Assembly: GCF_910591885.1 (NCBI RefSeq)
Contig: NW_025963588.1
Coordinates: 1-64,000, forward strand
Source of the DNA: Bombus terrestris
Taxonomy: Eukaryota > Arthropoda > Insecta > Hymenoptera > Apidae
Direction: 5' to 3'
Length of the DNA stretch: 64,000 nucleotides
This document shows positions 44,111 to 58,847 of the stretch, piece after piece (within the stretch, counting starts at the first letter, position 1; every line of letters begins with the position of its first letter). Under the pieces are notes generated by a model that saw nothing but the letters and a program-made list of their open reading frames with translations, ran no database searches and had not been told where the DNA came from. The translations under genes and the position numbers were made by a program.

Positions 44111-46050
44111 ACGTAGGACAACGTGGGACAACGTGGGACACCGTTGGACATCGTTGGACAACGTGGGACATCGTGGGACAACGTGGGACAACGTGGGACA
44201 ACGTGGGACAACGTGGGACAACGTGGGACAACGTGGGACAACGTGGGACAACGTGGGACCACGTGGGACAACGTGGGACAACGTGGGACAACGTGGGACA
44301 ACGTGGGACAACGTGGGACAACGTGGGACAACGTGGGACAACGTGGGACAACGTGTGAAACCATGGAACAACGTGGGACAACGTGGGACAACGTGGGACA
44401 ACGTGGGACAACGTGGGACACCGATGGACATCGTTGGACACCGTGGGACAACGTGGGACAACGTGGGACAACGTGGGACACCGTTGGACACCGTGGGACA
44501 CCGTTGGACAACGTGGGACAACGTGGGACAACGTGGGACAACGTGGGACAACGTGGGACAACGTGGGACAACGTGGGACAACGTGGGACAACGTGGGACA
44601 CCGTTGGACACCGTGGGACACCGTTGGACAACGTGGGACAACGTGGGACAACGTGGGACAACGTGGGACAACGTGGGACACCGTTGGACACCGTGGGACA
44701 CCGTTGGACACCGTTGGACATCGTTGGACACCGTGGGACAACGTGGGACAACGTGGGACAACGTGGGAAACCATGGAACAACGTGGGACAACGTGGGACA
44801 ACGTGGGACAACGTGGGACAACGTGGGACACCGTTGGACATCGTTGGACACCGTGGGACAACGTGGGACAACGTGGGACACCGTTGGACACCGTTGGACA
44901 TCGTTGGACACCGTTGGACACCGTGGGACAACGTGGGACAACGTGGGACAACGTGGGACAACGTGGGACAACGTGGGACAACGTAGGACAACGTGGGACA
45001 ACGTGGGACACCGTTGGACATCGTTGGACAACGTGGGACAACGTGGGACAACGTGGGACAACGTGGGACAACGTGGGACACCGTTGGACATCGTTGGACA
45101 CCGTGGGACAACGTGGGACAACGTGGGACAACGTGGGACACCGTTGGACACCGTGGGACACCGTTGGACAACGTGGGACAACGTGGGACAACGTGGGACA
45201 ACATGGGACACCGTTGGACACCGTGGGACACCGTTGGATAACGTGGGACAACGTGGGACAACGTGGGACAACGTGGGACAACGTGGGACACCGTTGGACA
45301 CCGTGGGACACCGTTGGACACCGTCGGACATCGTTGGACACCGTGGGACAACGTGGGACAACGTGGGACAACGTGGGAAACCATGGAACAACGTGGGACA
45401 ACGTGGGACAACGTGGGACAACGTGGGACAACGTGGGACAACGTGGGACACCGTTGGACATCGTTGGACACCGTGGGAAAACGTGGGACAACGTGGGACA
45501 CCGTTGGACACCGTGGGACACCGTTGGACAACGTGGGACAACGTGGGACAACGTGGGACAACATGGGACACCGTTGGACACCGTGGGACACCGTTGGACA
45601 CCGTGGGACAACGTGGGACAACGTGGGACAACGTGGGACAACGTGGGACACCGTGGGACACCGTGGGACACCGTTGGACACCGTCGGACATCGTTGGACA
45701 CCGTGGGACAACGTGGGACAACGTGGGACAACGTGGGAAACCATGGAACAACGTGGGACAACGTGGGACAACGTGGGACAACGTGGGACAACGTGGGACA
45801 ACGTGGGACACCGTTGGACATCGTTGGACACCGTGGGAAAACGTGGGACAACGTGGGACAACGTGGGACAACGTGGGACACCGTTGGACATCGTTGGACA
45901 CCGTTGGACACCGTGGGACAACGTGGGACAACGTGGGACAACGTGGGACAACGTGGGACAACGTGGGACAACGTGGGACAACGTGGGACAACGTGGGACA
46001 TCGTGGGACAACGTGGGACAACGTGGGACACCGTTGGACACCGTGGGACA
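44111..46050. repeat. Right copy of the 8.56-8.77-kb-offset duplication
   Basis: Partner of 35,551-37,300. It contains ACGTAGG at 44111 and 44981, CCATGG at 44361, 44771, 45381 and 45741, and ACATGGG at 45201 and 45561. The offset increases by 200 bp between 44.4 and 45.3 kb, showing insertion of about twenty units here or loss in the partner. A GGATA variant at 45231 is private to this copy. Confidence 0.86.
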
Positions 46051-49000
46051 ACGTGGGACAACGTGGGACAACGTGGGACAACGTGGGACAACGTGGGACA
46101 ACGTGGGACAACGTGGGACAACGTGGGACAACGTGGGACATCGTGGGACAACGTGGGACAACGTGGGACAACGTGGGACAACGTGGGACACCGTTGGACA
46201 ACGTGGGACACCGTTGGATATCGTTGGACACCGTGGGACAACGTGGGACAACGTGGGACCACGTGGGACACCGTTGGACACCGTTGGACATCGTTGGACA
46301 TCGTTGGACATCGTGGGACACCGTTGGACATCGTTGGACATCGTGGGACACCGTTGGACACCGTTGGACATCGTTGGACACCGTTGGACACCGTGGGACA
46401 ACGTGGGACAACGTGGGACAACGTGGGACAACGTGGGACAACGTGGGACAACGTGGGACACCGTTGGACATCGTTGGACACCGTGGGACAACGTGGGACA
46501 ACGTGGGACAACGTGGGACACCGTTGGACACCGTTGGACATCGTTGGACATCGTGGGACACCGTTGGACATCGTTGGACATCGTTGGACACCGTTGGAAA
46601 TCGTTGGACATCGTTGGACATCGTTGGACACCGTTGGACACCGTTGGACACCGTTGGACACCGTTGGACATCGTTGGACACCGTGGGACAACGTGGGACA
46701 ACGTGGGACAACGTGGGAAACCATGGAACAACGTGGGACAACGTGGGACAACGTGGGACAACGTGGGACAACGTGGGACACCGTTGGACATCGTTGGACA
46801 ACGTGGGACAACGTGGGACAACGTGGGACAACGTGGGACACCGTGGGACAACGTGGGACACCGTTGGACACCGTGGGACACCGTTGGACACCGTTGGACA
46901 TCGTTGGACACCGTGGGACAACGTGGGACAACGTGGGACAACGTGGGACAACGTGGGACAACGTGGGACACCGTTGGACATCGTTGGACAACGTGGGACA
47001 ACGTGGGACAACGTGGGACAACGTGGGACAACGTGGGACCACGTGGGACAACGTGGGACAACGTGGGACAACGTGGGACAACGTGGGACAACGTGGGACA
47101 ACGTGGGACACCGTTGGGCATCGTTGGACACCGTGGGACAACGTGGGACACCGTTGGACAACGTGGGACATCGTTGGACATCGTTGGACATCGTTGGACA
47201 CCGTTGGACACCGTTGGACACCGTTGGACACCGTTGGACATCGGTGGACATCGTGGGACACCGTTGGACACCGTTGGACATCGTTGGACACCGTTGGACA
47301 CCGTGGGACAACGTGGGACAACGTGGGACAACGTGGGACAACGTGGGACAACGTGGGACAACGTGGGACAACGTGGGACACCGTTGGACACCGTGGGACA
47401 CCGTTGGACAACGTGGGACAACGTGGGACAACGTGGGACAACGTGGGACACCGTTGGACACCGTGGGACACCGTTGGACACCGTTGGACATCGTTGGACA
47501 CCGTGGGACAACGTGGGACAACGTGGGAAACCATGGAACAACGTGGGACAACGTGGGACAACGTGGGACAACGTGGGACAACGTGGGACACCGTTGGACA
47601 TCGTTGGACACCGTGGGACAACGTGGGACAACGTGGGACACCGTTGGACACCGTTGGACATCGTTGGACACCGTTGGACACCGTGGGACAACGTGGGACA
47701 ACGTGGGACAACGTGGGACAACGTGGGACAACGTAGGACAACGTGGGACAACGTGGGACACCGTTGGACATCGTGGGACAACGTGGGACATCGTGGGACA
47801 ACGTGGGACAACGTGGGACAACGTGGGACAACGTGGGACAACGTGGGACAACGTGGGACAACGTGGGACCACGTGGGACAACGTGGGACAACGTGGGACA
47901 ACGTGGGACAACGTGGGACAACGTGGGACACCGTTGGGCATCGTTGGACACCGTGGGACAACGTGGGACACCGTTGGACAACGTGGGACATCGTTGGACA
48001 TCGTTGGACATCGTTGGACACCGTTGGACACCGTTGGACACCGTTGGACACCGTTGGACATCGGTGGACATCGTGGGACACCGTTGGACACCGTTGGACA
48101 TCGTTGGACACCGTTGGACACCGTGGGACAACGTGGGACAACGTGGTACAACGTGGGACAACGTGGGACAACGTGGGACAACGTGGGACAACGTGGGACA
48201 ACGTGGGACACCGTTGGACACCGTGGGACACCGTTGGACAACGTGGGACAACGTGGGACAACGTGGGACAACGTGGGACAACGTGGGACACCGTTGGACA
48301 CCGTGGGACACCGTTGGACACCGTTGGACATCGTTGGACACCGTGGGACAACGTGGGACAACGTGGGAAACCATGGAACAACGTGGGACAACGTGGGACA
48401 ACGTGGGACAACGTGGGACAACGTGGGACACCGTTGGACATCGTTGGACACCGTGGGACAACGTGGGACAACGTGGGACAACGTGGGACACCGTTGGACA
48501 CCGTGGGACACCGTTGGACAACGTGGGACAACGTGGGACAACGTGGGACAACGTGGTAAACCATGGAACAACGTGGGACAACGTGGGACAACGTGGGACA
48601 ACGTGGGACAACGTGGGACACCGTTGGACATCGTTGGACACCGTGGGACAACGTGGGACAACGTGGGGCACCGTTGGACACCGTTGGACATCGTTGGACA
48701 CCGTTGGACACCGTGGGACAACGTGGGACAACGTGGGACAACGTGGGACAACGTGGGACAACGTGGGACAACGTGGGACAACGTGGGACAACGTGGGACA
48801 TCGTGGGACAACGTGGGACAACGTGGGACACCGTTGGACACCGTGGGACAACGTGGGACAACGTGGGACAACGTGGGACAACGTGGGACAACGTGGGACA
48901 ACGTGGGACAACGTGGGACAACGTGGGACAACGTGGGACATCGTGGGACACCGTTGGACAAGGTGGGACAACGTGGGACAACGTGGGACAACGTGGGACA

Positions 49001-51580
49001 ACGTGGGACACCGTTGGACACCGTGGGACACCGTTGGACACCGTTGGACATCGTTGGACACCGTGGGACAACGTGGGACAACGTGGGAAACCATGGAACA
49101 ACGTGGGACAACGTGGGACAACGTGGGACAACGTGGGACAACGTGGGACACCGTTGGACACCGTTGGACACCGTGGGACACCGTTGGACACCGTGGGACA
49201 CCGTTGGACAACGTGGGACAACGTGGGACAACGTGGGACAACGTGGGACAACGTGGGACACCGTTGGACACCGTGGGACACCGTTGGACACCGTTGGACA
49301 TCGTTGGACACCGTGGGACAACGTGGGACAACGTGGGACAACGTGGGACAACGTGGGACAACGTGGGACAACGTGGGACACCGTGGGACACCGTTGGACA
49401 CCGCTGGACATCGTTGGACACCGTGGGACAACGTGGGACAACGTGGGACAACGTGGGACAACGTGGGACAACGTGGGACAACGTGGGACACCGTTGGACA
49501 TCGTTGGACAACGTGGGACAACGTGGGACAACGTGGGACAACGTGGGACAACGTGGGACAACGTGGGACACCGTTGGACACCGTGGGACACCGTTGGACA
49601 CCGTTGGACATCGTTGGACACCGTGGGACAACGTGGGACAACGTGGGACAACGTGGGACAACGTGGGACAACGTGGGACACCGTTGGACATCGTTGGACA
49701 ACGTGGGACAACGTGGGACAACGTGGGACAACGTGGGACAACGTGGGACCACGTGGGACAACGTGGGACAACGTGGGACAACGTGGGACAACGTGGGACA
49801 ACGTGGGACAACGTGGGACACCGTTGGGCATCGTTGGACACCGTGGGACAACGTGGGACACCGTTGGACAACGTGGGACATCGTTGGACATCGTTGGACA
49901 TCGTTGGACACCGTTGGACACCGTTGGACACCGTTGGACACCGTTGGACATCGGTGGACATCGTGGGACACCGTTGGACACCGTTGGACATCGTTGGACA
50001 CCGTTGGACACCGTGGGACAACGTGGGACAACGTGGGACAACGTGGGACAACGTGGGACAACGTGGGACAACGTGGGACACCGTTGGACACCGTGGGACA
50101 CCGTTGGACAACGTGGGACAACGTGGGACAACGTGGGACAACGTGGGACACCGTTGGACACCGTGGGACACCGTTGGACACCGTTGGACATCGTTGGACA
50201 CCGTGGGACAACGTGGGACAACGTGGGAAACCATGGAACAACGTGGGACAACGTGGGACAACGTGGGACAACGTGGGACACCGTTGGACACCGTGGGACA
50301 CCGTTGGACAACGTGGGACAACGTGGGACAACGTGGGACAACGTGGGACAACGTGGGACACCGTTGGACACCGTGGGACACCGTTGGACACCGTTGGACA
50401 TCGTTGGACACCGTGGGACAACGTGGGACAACATGGGAAACCATGGAACAACGTGGGACAACGTGGGACAACGTGGGACAACGTGGGACAACGTGGGACA
50501 CCGTTGGACATCGTTGGACACCGTGGGACAACGTGGGACAACGTGGGACAACGTGGGACACCGTTGGACACCGTGGGACACCGTTGGACAACGTGGGACA
50601 ACGTGGGACAACGTGGGACAACGTGGGAAACCATGGAACAACGTGGGACAACGTGGGACAACGTGGGACAACGTGGGACAACGTGGGACACCGTTGGACA
50701 TCGTTGGACACCGTGGGACAACGTGGGACAACGTGGGACACCGTTGGACACCGTTGGACATCGTTGGACACCGTTGGACACCGTGGGACAACGTGGGACA
50801 ACGTGGGACAACGTGGGACAACGTGGGACAACGTAGGACAACGTGGGACAACGTGGGACACCGTTGGACATCGTTGGACAACGTGGGACATCGTGGGACA
50901 ACGTGGGACAACGTGGGACAACGTGGGACAACGTGGGACAACGTGGGACAACGTGGGACAACGTGGGACAACGTGGGACCACGTGGGACAACGTGGGACA
51001 TCGTTGGACATCGTTGGACATCGTTGGACACCGTTGGACACCGTTGGACACCGTTGGACACCGTTGGACATCGGTGGACATCGTGGGACACCGTTGGACA
51101 CCGTTGGACATCGTTGGACACCGTTGGACACCGTGGGACAACGTGGGACAACGTGGGACAACGTGGGACAACGTGGGACAACGTGGGACAACGTGGGACA
51201 ACGTGGGACAACGTGGGACAACGTGGGACACCGTTGGACACCGTGGGACACCGTTGGACAACGTGGGACAACGTGGGACAACGTGGGACAACGTGGGACA
51301 ACGTGGGACACCGTTGGACACCGTGGGACACCGTTGGACACTGTTGGACATCGTTGGACACCGTGGGACAACGTGGGACAACGTGGGAAACCATGGAACA
51401 ACGTGGGACAACGTGGGACAACGTGGGACAACGTGGGACAACGTGGGACACCGTTGGACATCGTTGGACACCGTGGGACAACGTGGGACAACGTGGGACA
51501 ACGTGGGACACCGTTGGACACCGTGGGACACCGTTGGACAACGTGGGACAACGTGGGACAACGTGGGACAACGTGGGAAA
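46051..51580. repeat. Mosaic CCATGG/ACGTAGG segment
   Basis: This stretch continues the cassette structure with CCATGG at 46721, 47531, 48371, 48561, 49091, 50231, 50441, 50631 and 51391 and ACGTAGG at 47731 and 50831, each 200 bp after a CCATGG. It holds the first CCGTTGGATA variant (46211), which otherwise occurs only after 53 kb, a TTGGAAA at 46591, GGTACA at 48141, GGTAAA at 48551 and a single distant AGGTGGG at 48961. These place it as a blend of middle- and right-type sequence. Confidence 0.75.
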
Positions 51581-52820
51581 CCATGGAACAACGTGGGACA
51601 ACGTGGGACAACGTGGGACAACGTGGGACAACGTGGGACACCGTTGGACATCGTTGGACACCGTGGGACAACGTGGGACAACGTGGGACACCGTTGGACA
51701 CCGTTGGACATCGTTGGACACCGTTGGACACCGTGGGACAACGTGGGACAACGTGGGACAACGTGGGACAACGTGGGACAACGTAGGACAACGTGGGACA
51801 ACGTGGGACACCGTTGGACATCGTTGGACAACGTGGGACATCGTGGGACAACGTGGGACAACGTGGGACAACGTGGGACAACGTGGGACAACGTGGGACA
51901 ACGTGGGACATCGTGGGACAACGTGGGACAACGTGGGACAACGTGGGACAACGTGGGACAACGTGGGACAACGTGGGACAACGTGGGACAACGTGGGACA
52001 ACGTGGGACACCGTTGGGCATCGTTGGACACCGTGGGACAACGTGGGACAACGTGGGACAACGTGGGACACCGTTGGGCATCGTTGGACACCGTGGGACA
52101 ACGTGGGACACCGTTGGACACCGTGGGACACCGTTGGACACCGTTGGACATCGTTGGACACCGTGGGACAACGTGGGACAACGTGGGACAACGTGGGAAA
52201 CCATGGAACAACGTGGGACAACGTGGGACAACGTGGGACAACGTGGGACAACGTGGGACACCGTTGGACATCGTTGGACACCGTGGGACAACGTGGGACA
52301 ACGTGGGACACCGTTGGACACCGTTGGACATCGTTGGACACCGTTGGACACCGTGGGACAACGTGGGACAACGTGGGACAACGTGGGACAACGTGGGACA
52401 ACGTAGGACAACGTGGGACAACGTGGGACACCGTTGGACATCGTTGGACAACGTGGGACATCGTGGGACAACGTGGGACAACGTGGGACAACGTGGGACA
52501 ACGTGGGACAACGTGGGACAACGTGGGACAACGTGGGACCACGTGGGACAACGTGGGACAACGTGGGACAACGTGGGACAACGTGGGACAACGTGGGACA
52601 ACGTGGGACAACGTGGGACACCGTTGGGCATCGTTGGACACCGTGGGACAACGTGGGACAACGTGGGACAACGTGGGACAACGTGGGACAACGTGGGACA
52701 CCGTTGGGCATCGTTGGACACCGTGGGACAACGTGGGACAACGTGGGACAACGTGGGACAACGTGGGACAACGTGGGACAACGTGGGACAACGTGGGACA
52801 CCGTTGGACATCGTTGGACA
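51581..52820. repeat. 620-bp tandem duplication
   Basis: CCATGG at 51581 and 52201 and ACGTAGG at 51781 and 52401 both step by 620 bp. Two TTGGGCA variants follow in each copy (52011, 52071 and 52621, 52701), with run lengths between them differing by one or two units. The second copy ends near a GGTAAAACG variant at 52821. Confidence 0.78.
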
Positions 52821-53120
52821 CCGTGGTAAAACGTGGGACAACGTGGGACAACGTGGGACACCGTTGGACACCGTTGGACATCGTTGGACACCGTTGGACA
52901 CCGTGGGACAACGTGGGACAACGTGGGACAACGTGGGACAACGTGGGACAACGTGGGACAACGTGGGACAACGTGGGACAACGTGGGACAACGTGGGACA
53001 ACGTGGGACAACGTGGGACAACGTGGGACAACGTGGGACAACGTGGGACATCGTGGGACAACGTGGGACAACGTGGGACAACGTGGGACAACGTGGGACA
53101 CCGTTGGACAACGTGGGACA

Positions 53121-53730
53121 CCGTTGGATATCGTTGGACACCGTGGGACAACGTGGGACAATGTGGGACCACGTGGGACACCGTTGGACACCGTTGGACA
53201 TCGTTGGACATCGTTGGACATCGTGGGACACCGTTTTACATCGTTGGACATCGTTGGACACCGTTGGACATCGTTGGACATCGTTGGACATCGTTGGACA
53301 CCGTTGGACATCGTTGGACACCGTGGGACAACGTGGGACAACGTGGGACACCGTTGGACACCGTTGGACATCGTTGGACACCGTTGGACACCGTGGGACA
53401 ACGTGGGACAACGTGGGACACCGTTGGACATCGTTGGACACCGTGGGAAAACGTGGGACAACGTGGGACAACGTGGGACACCGTTGGACACCGTTGGACA
53501 TCGTTGGACACCGTTGGACACCGTGGGACAACGTGGGACAACGTGGGACAACGTGGGACAACGTGGGACAACGTGGGACAACGTGGGACAACGTGGGACA
53601 ACGTGGGACAACGTGGGACAACGTGGGACAACGTGGGACAACGTGGGACAACGTGGGACAACGTGGGACACCGTTGGGCATCGTTGGACACCGTGGGACA
53701 TCGTGGGACAACGTGGGACAACGTGGGACA
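53121..53730. repeat. Right-arm module, copy 1 (GGATA to GGGAAAACG, 320 bp)
   Basis: CCGTTGGATA at 53121 is followed exactly 320 bp later by a CCGTGGGAAAACG junction at 53441 and 550 bp later by TTGGGCA at 53671. The same 320-bp spacing occurs from 55341, 59151 and 61771. Between the two landmarks lies a block of CCGTTGG and TCGTTGG units. Private changes in this copy are ATGTGGG (53161) and CCGTTTTACA (53231); the latter introduces a TAA on the - strand. Confidence 0.85.
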
Positions 53731-54460
53731 ACGTGGGACAACGTGGGACAACGTGGGACAACGTGGGACATCGTGGGACAACGTGGGACAACGTGGGACA
53801 ACGTGGGACAACGTGGGACATCGTTGGACACCGTTGGACATCGTTGGACACCGTGGGACAACGTGGGACAACGTGGGACAACGTGGGACAACGTGGGACA
53901 ACGTGGGACAACGTGGGACAACGTGGGACAACGTGGGACAACGTGGGACAACGTGGGACAACGTGGGACAACGCGGGACAACGTGGGACAACGTGGGACA
54001 CCGTTGGACACCGTTGGACATCGTTGGACATCGTTGGACATCGTTGGACACGGTTGGACATCGTCGGACACCGTTGGACATCGTTGGACATCGTTGGACA
54101 CCGTTGGACATCGTTGGACACCGTTGGACATCGTTGGACATCGTTGGACAACGTGGGACATCGTGGGACAACGTGGGACAACGTGGGACAACGTGGGACA
54201 ACGTGGGACACAGTTGGACAACGTGGGACACCGTTGGACATCGTTGGACACCGTGGGACAACGTGGGACAACGTGGGACAACGTGGGACACCGTTGGACA
54301 CCGTTGGACATCGTTGGACATCGTTGGACATCGTGGGACACCGTTGGACATCGTTGGACACCGTGGGACAACGTGGGACAACGTGGGACAACGTGGGACA
54401 CCGTTGGACACCGTTGGACATCGTTGGACACCGTGGGACAACGTGGGACAACGTGGGACA

Positions 54461-55900
54461 ACGTGGGAAACCATGGAACAACGTGGGACAACGTGGGACA
54501 ACGTGGGACAACGTGGGACAACGTGGGACACCGTTGGACATCGTTGGACACCGTGGGACAACGTGGGACAACGTGGGACACCGTTGGACACCGTTGGACA
54601 TCGTTGGACACCGTTGGACACCGTGGGACAACGTGGGACAACGTGGGACAACGTGGGACAACGTGGGACAACGTAGGACAACGTGGGACAACGTGGGACA
54701 CCGTTGGACATCGTTGGACAACGTGGGACATCGTGGGACAACGTGGGACAACGTGGGACAACGTGGGACAACGTGGGACAACGTGGGACAACGTGGGACA
54801 ACGTGGGACCACGTGGGACAACGTGGGACAACGTGGGACAACGTGGGACAACGTGGGACAACGTGGGACAACGTGGGACAACGTGGGACACCGTGGGGCA
54901 TCGTTGGACACCGTGGGACAACGTGGGACAACGTGGGACAACGTGGGACACCGTTGGGCATCGTTGGACACCGTGGGACAACGTGGGACAACGTGGGACA
55001 ACGTGGGACAACGTGGGACAACGTGGGACAACGTGGGACAACGTGGGACACCGTTGGACATCGTTGGACACCGTGGGAAAACGTGGGACAACGTGGGACA
55101 ACGTGGAACACCGTTGGACACCGTTGGACATCGTTGGACACCGTTGGACACCGTGGGACAACGTGGGACAACGTGGGACAACGTGGGACAACGTGGGACA
55201 ACGTGGGACAACGTGGGACAACGTGGGACAACGTGGGACAACGTGGGACAACGTGGGACAACGTGGGATATCGTGGGACAACGTGGGACAACGTGGGACA
55301 ACGTGGGACAACGTGGGACACCGTTGGACAACGTGGGACACCGTTGGATATCGTTGGACACCGTGGGACAACGTGGGACAACGTGGGACCACGTGGGACA
55401 CCGTTGGACACCGTTGGACGTCGTTGGACATCGTTGGACATCGTGGGACACCGTTGGACATCGTTGGACATCGTTGGACACCGTTGGACATCGTTGGACA
55501 TCGTTGGACATCGTTGGACACCGTTGGACATCGTTGGACACCGTGGGACAACGTGGGACAACGTGGGACACCGTTGGACACCGTTGGACATCGTTGGACA
55601 CCGTTGGACACCGTGGGACAACGTGGGACAACGTGGGACACCGTTGGACATCATTGGACACCGTGGGAAAACGTGGGACAACGTGGGACAACGTGGGACA
55701 CCGTTGGACACCGTTGGACATCGTTGGACACCGTTGGACACCGTGGGACAACGTGGGACAACGTGGGACAACGTGGGACAACGTGGGACAACGTGGGACA
55801 ACGTGGGACAACGTGGGACAACGTGGGACAACGTGGGACAACGTGGGACAACGTGGGACAACGTGGGACAACGTGGGACAACGTGGGACACCGTTGGGCA
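54461..55900. repeat. Left copy of a 6.42-kb-offset duplication, including right-arm module copy 2
   Basis: ACGTAGG (54671), GGGGCA (54891), TTGGGCA (54951), GGGAAAACG (55071) and ACGTGGAACA (55101) match 61091, 61311, 61371, 61491 and 61521 at exactly 6,420 bp. CCGTTGGATA (55341) and GGGAAAACG (55661) match 61771 and 62091 at 6,430, one extra unit in the partner. Private changes are GGATA at 55261, GGACG at 55411 and TCATTGG at 55651. The CCATGG at 54471 is the last before the CCATGG-free domain. Confidence 0.88.
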
Positions 55901-56040
55901 TCGTTGGACACCGTGGGACATCGTGGGACAACGTGGGACAACGTGGGACAACGTGGGACAACGTGGGACAACGTGGGACAACGTGGGACATCGTGGGACA
56001 ACGTGGGACAACGTGGGACAACGTGGGACAACGTGGGACA

Positions 56041-58270
56041 TCGTTGGACACCGTTGGACATCGTTGGACACCGTGGGACAACGTGGGACAACGTGGGACA
56101 ACGTGGGACAACGTGGGACAACGTGGGACAACGTGGGACAACGTGGGACAACGTGGGACAACGTGGGACATCGTGGGACAACGTGGGACAACGTGGGACA
56201 ACGTGGGACAACGTGGGACATCGTTGGACACCGCTGGACATCGTTGGACACCGTGGGACAACGTGGGACAACGTGGGACAACGTGGGACATCGTTGGGCA
56301 TCGTTGGACACCGTGGGACATCGTGGGACAACGTGGGACAACGTGGGACAACGTGGGACAACGTGGGACAACGTGGGACAACGTGGGACATCGTGGGACA
56401 ACGTGGGACAACGTGGGACAACGTGGGACAACGTGGGACAACGTGGGACAACGTGGGACAACGTGGGACATCGTGGGACAACGTGGGACAACGTGGGACA
56501 ACGTGGGACAACGTGGGACATCGTTGGACATCGTTGGACACCGTGGGACAACGTGGGACAACGTGGGACAACGTGGGACAACGTGGGACAACGTGGGACA
56601 ACGTGGGACAACGTGGGACAACGTGGGACAACGTGGGACATCGTGGGACAACGTGGGACAACGTGGGACAACGTGGGACAACGTGGGACATCGTTGGACA
56701 CCGCTGGACATCGTTGGACACCGTGGGACAACGTGGGACAACGTGGGACAACGTGGGACATCGTTGGACACCGTTGGACACCGTGGGACAACGTGGGACA
56801 ACGTGGGACAACGTGGGACAACGTGGGACAACGTGGGACAACGTGGGACAACGTGGGACAACGTGGGACAACGTGGGACATCGTGGGACAACGTGGGACA
56901 ACGTGGGACAACGTGGGACAACGTGGGACATCGTTGGACACCGTTGGACACCGTGGGACAACGTGGGACAACGTGGGACAACGCGGGACAACGTGGGACA
57001 ACGTGGGACACCGTTGGACACCGTTGGACATCGTTGGACATCGTTGGACATCGTGGGACACCGTTGGACATCGTTGGAAATCGTTGGACACCGTTGGACA
57101 TCGTCGGACACCGTTGGACATCGTTGGACGTCGTTGGACATCGTGGGACACCGTTGGACATCGTTGGACATCGTTGGACACCGTTGGACATCGTTGGACA
57201 TCGTTGGACATCGTTGGACACCGTTGGACACCGTTGGACACCGTTGGACATCGTTGGACACCGTGGGACAACGTGGGACAACGTGGGACAACGTTGGACA
57301 TCGTTGGACATCGTTGGACACCGTTGGACATCGTTGGACACCGTTGGACATCGTTGGACATCGTTGGACATCGTTGGACATCGTGGGACACCGTTGGACA
57401 ACGTGCGACAACGTGGGACAACGTGGGACACCGTGGGACACCGTTGGACACCGTTGGACATCGTTGGACATCGTTGGACACCGTTGGACATCGTTGGACA
57501 TCGTTGGACATCGTGGGACACCGTTGGACATCGTTGGAAATCGTTGGACACCGTTGGACATCGTCGGACACCGTTGGACATCGTTGGACGTCGTTGGACA
57601 TCGTGGGACACCGTTGGACATCGTTGGACATCGTTGGACACCGTTGGACATCGTTGGACACCGTTGGACATCGTTGGACATCGTTGGACATCGTGGGACA
57701 CCGTTGGACATCGTTGGAAATCGTTGGACACCGTTGGACATCGTCGGACACCGTTGGACATCGTTGGACGTCGTTGGACATCGTGGGACACCGTTGGACA
57801 TCGTTGGACATCGTTGGACACCGTTGGACATCGTTGGACATCGTTGGACATCGTTGGACACCGTTGGACACCGTTGGACACCGTTGGACATCGTTGGACA
57901 CCGTGGGACAACGTGGGACAACGTGGGACAACGTGGGACAACGTGTGACAACGTGGGACAACGCGGGACAACGTGGGACAACGTGGGACACCGTTGGACA
58001 CCGTTGGACATCGTTGGACATCGTTGGACATCGTGGGACACCGTTGGACATCGTTGGAAATCGTTGGACACCGTTGGACATCGTCGGACACCGTTGGACA
58101 TCGTTGGACGTCGTTGGACATCGTGGGACACCGTTGGACATCGTTGGACATCGTTGGACACCGTTGGACATCGTTGGACATCGTTGGACATCGTTGGACA
58201 CCGTTGGACACCGTTGGACACCGTTGGACATCGTTGGACACCGTGGGACAACGTGGGACAACGTGGGACA
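56041..58270. repeat. TCGTTGG-rich block with a four-copy local module
   Basis: The module reads TCGTTGGAAATCG, then CCGTTGG, TCGTCGG, CCGTTGG, TCGTTGGACG, TCGTTGG, TCGTGGG. Its GGAAA landmark lies at 57071, 57531, 57711 and 58051 (steps 460, 180 and 340) and its GGACG landmark always 50 bp later (57121, 57581, 57761, 58101). The first half (56,041-56,960) repeats a separate short cassette in which TCGTTGG, CCGCTGG or CCGTTGG, TCGTTGG follows runs of ACAACGTGGG. Because GTTGG units dominate 57.0-58.2 kb, this is the least G-rich part of the + strand. Confidence 0.85.
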
Positions 58271-58847
58271 TCGTGAGACAACGTGGGACAACGTGGGACA
58301 ACGTGGGACAACGTGGGACAACGTGGGACAACGTGGGACAACGTGGGACAACGTGGGACAACGTGGGACAACGTGGGACAACGTGGGACAACGTGGGACA
58401 ACGTGGGACAACGTGGGACAACGTGGGACAACGTGGGACACCGTTGGACACCGTTGGACATCGTTGGACATCGTTGGACACCGTGGGACACCGTTGGACA
58501 ACGTGGGACAACGTGGGACAACGTGGGACAACGTGGGACAACGTGGGACAACGTGGGACAACGTGGGACAACGTGGGACAACGTGGGACACCGTTGGGCA
58601 TCGTTGGACACCGTGGGACAACGTGGGACAACGTGGGACAACGTGGGACACCGTTGGGCATCGTTGGACACCGTGGGACATCGTGGGACACCGTTGGACA
58701 CCGTGGGACACCGTTGGACACCGTTGGACACCGTGGGACAACGTGGGACAACGTGGGACAACGTGGGACAACGTGGGACAACGTAGGACAACGTGGGACA
58801 ACGTGGGACACCGTTGGACATCGTTGGACACCGTTGGACACCGTGGG

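Larger units (their letters stand above)
14691..48970. repeat. Dispersed AGGTGGG variant, 14 copies
   Basis: The unit ACAAGGTGGG (C to G, removing the CpG) occurs at 14691, 17241, 19421, 19701, 19981, 20961, 21171, 21651, 22991, 23271, 24341, 25201, 31261 and 48961. It always follows CCGTTGG, CCGTGGG, CCGTTGG or a near variant. Eleven of the copies lie between 17.2 and 25.2 kb, so this variant marks a regional amplification. It is absent from the left 14.6 kb and from the right 15 kb. Confidence 0.88.
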
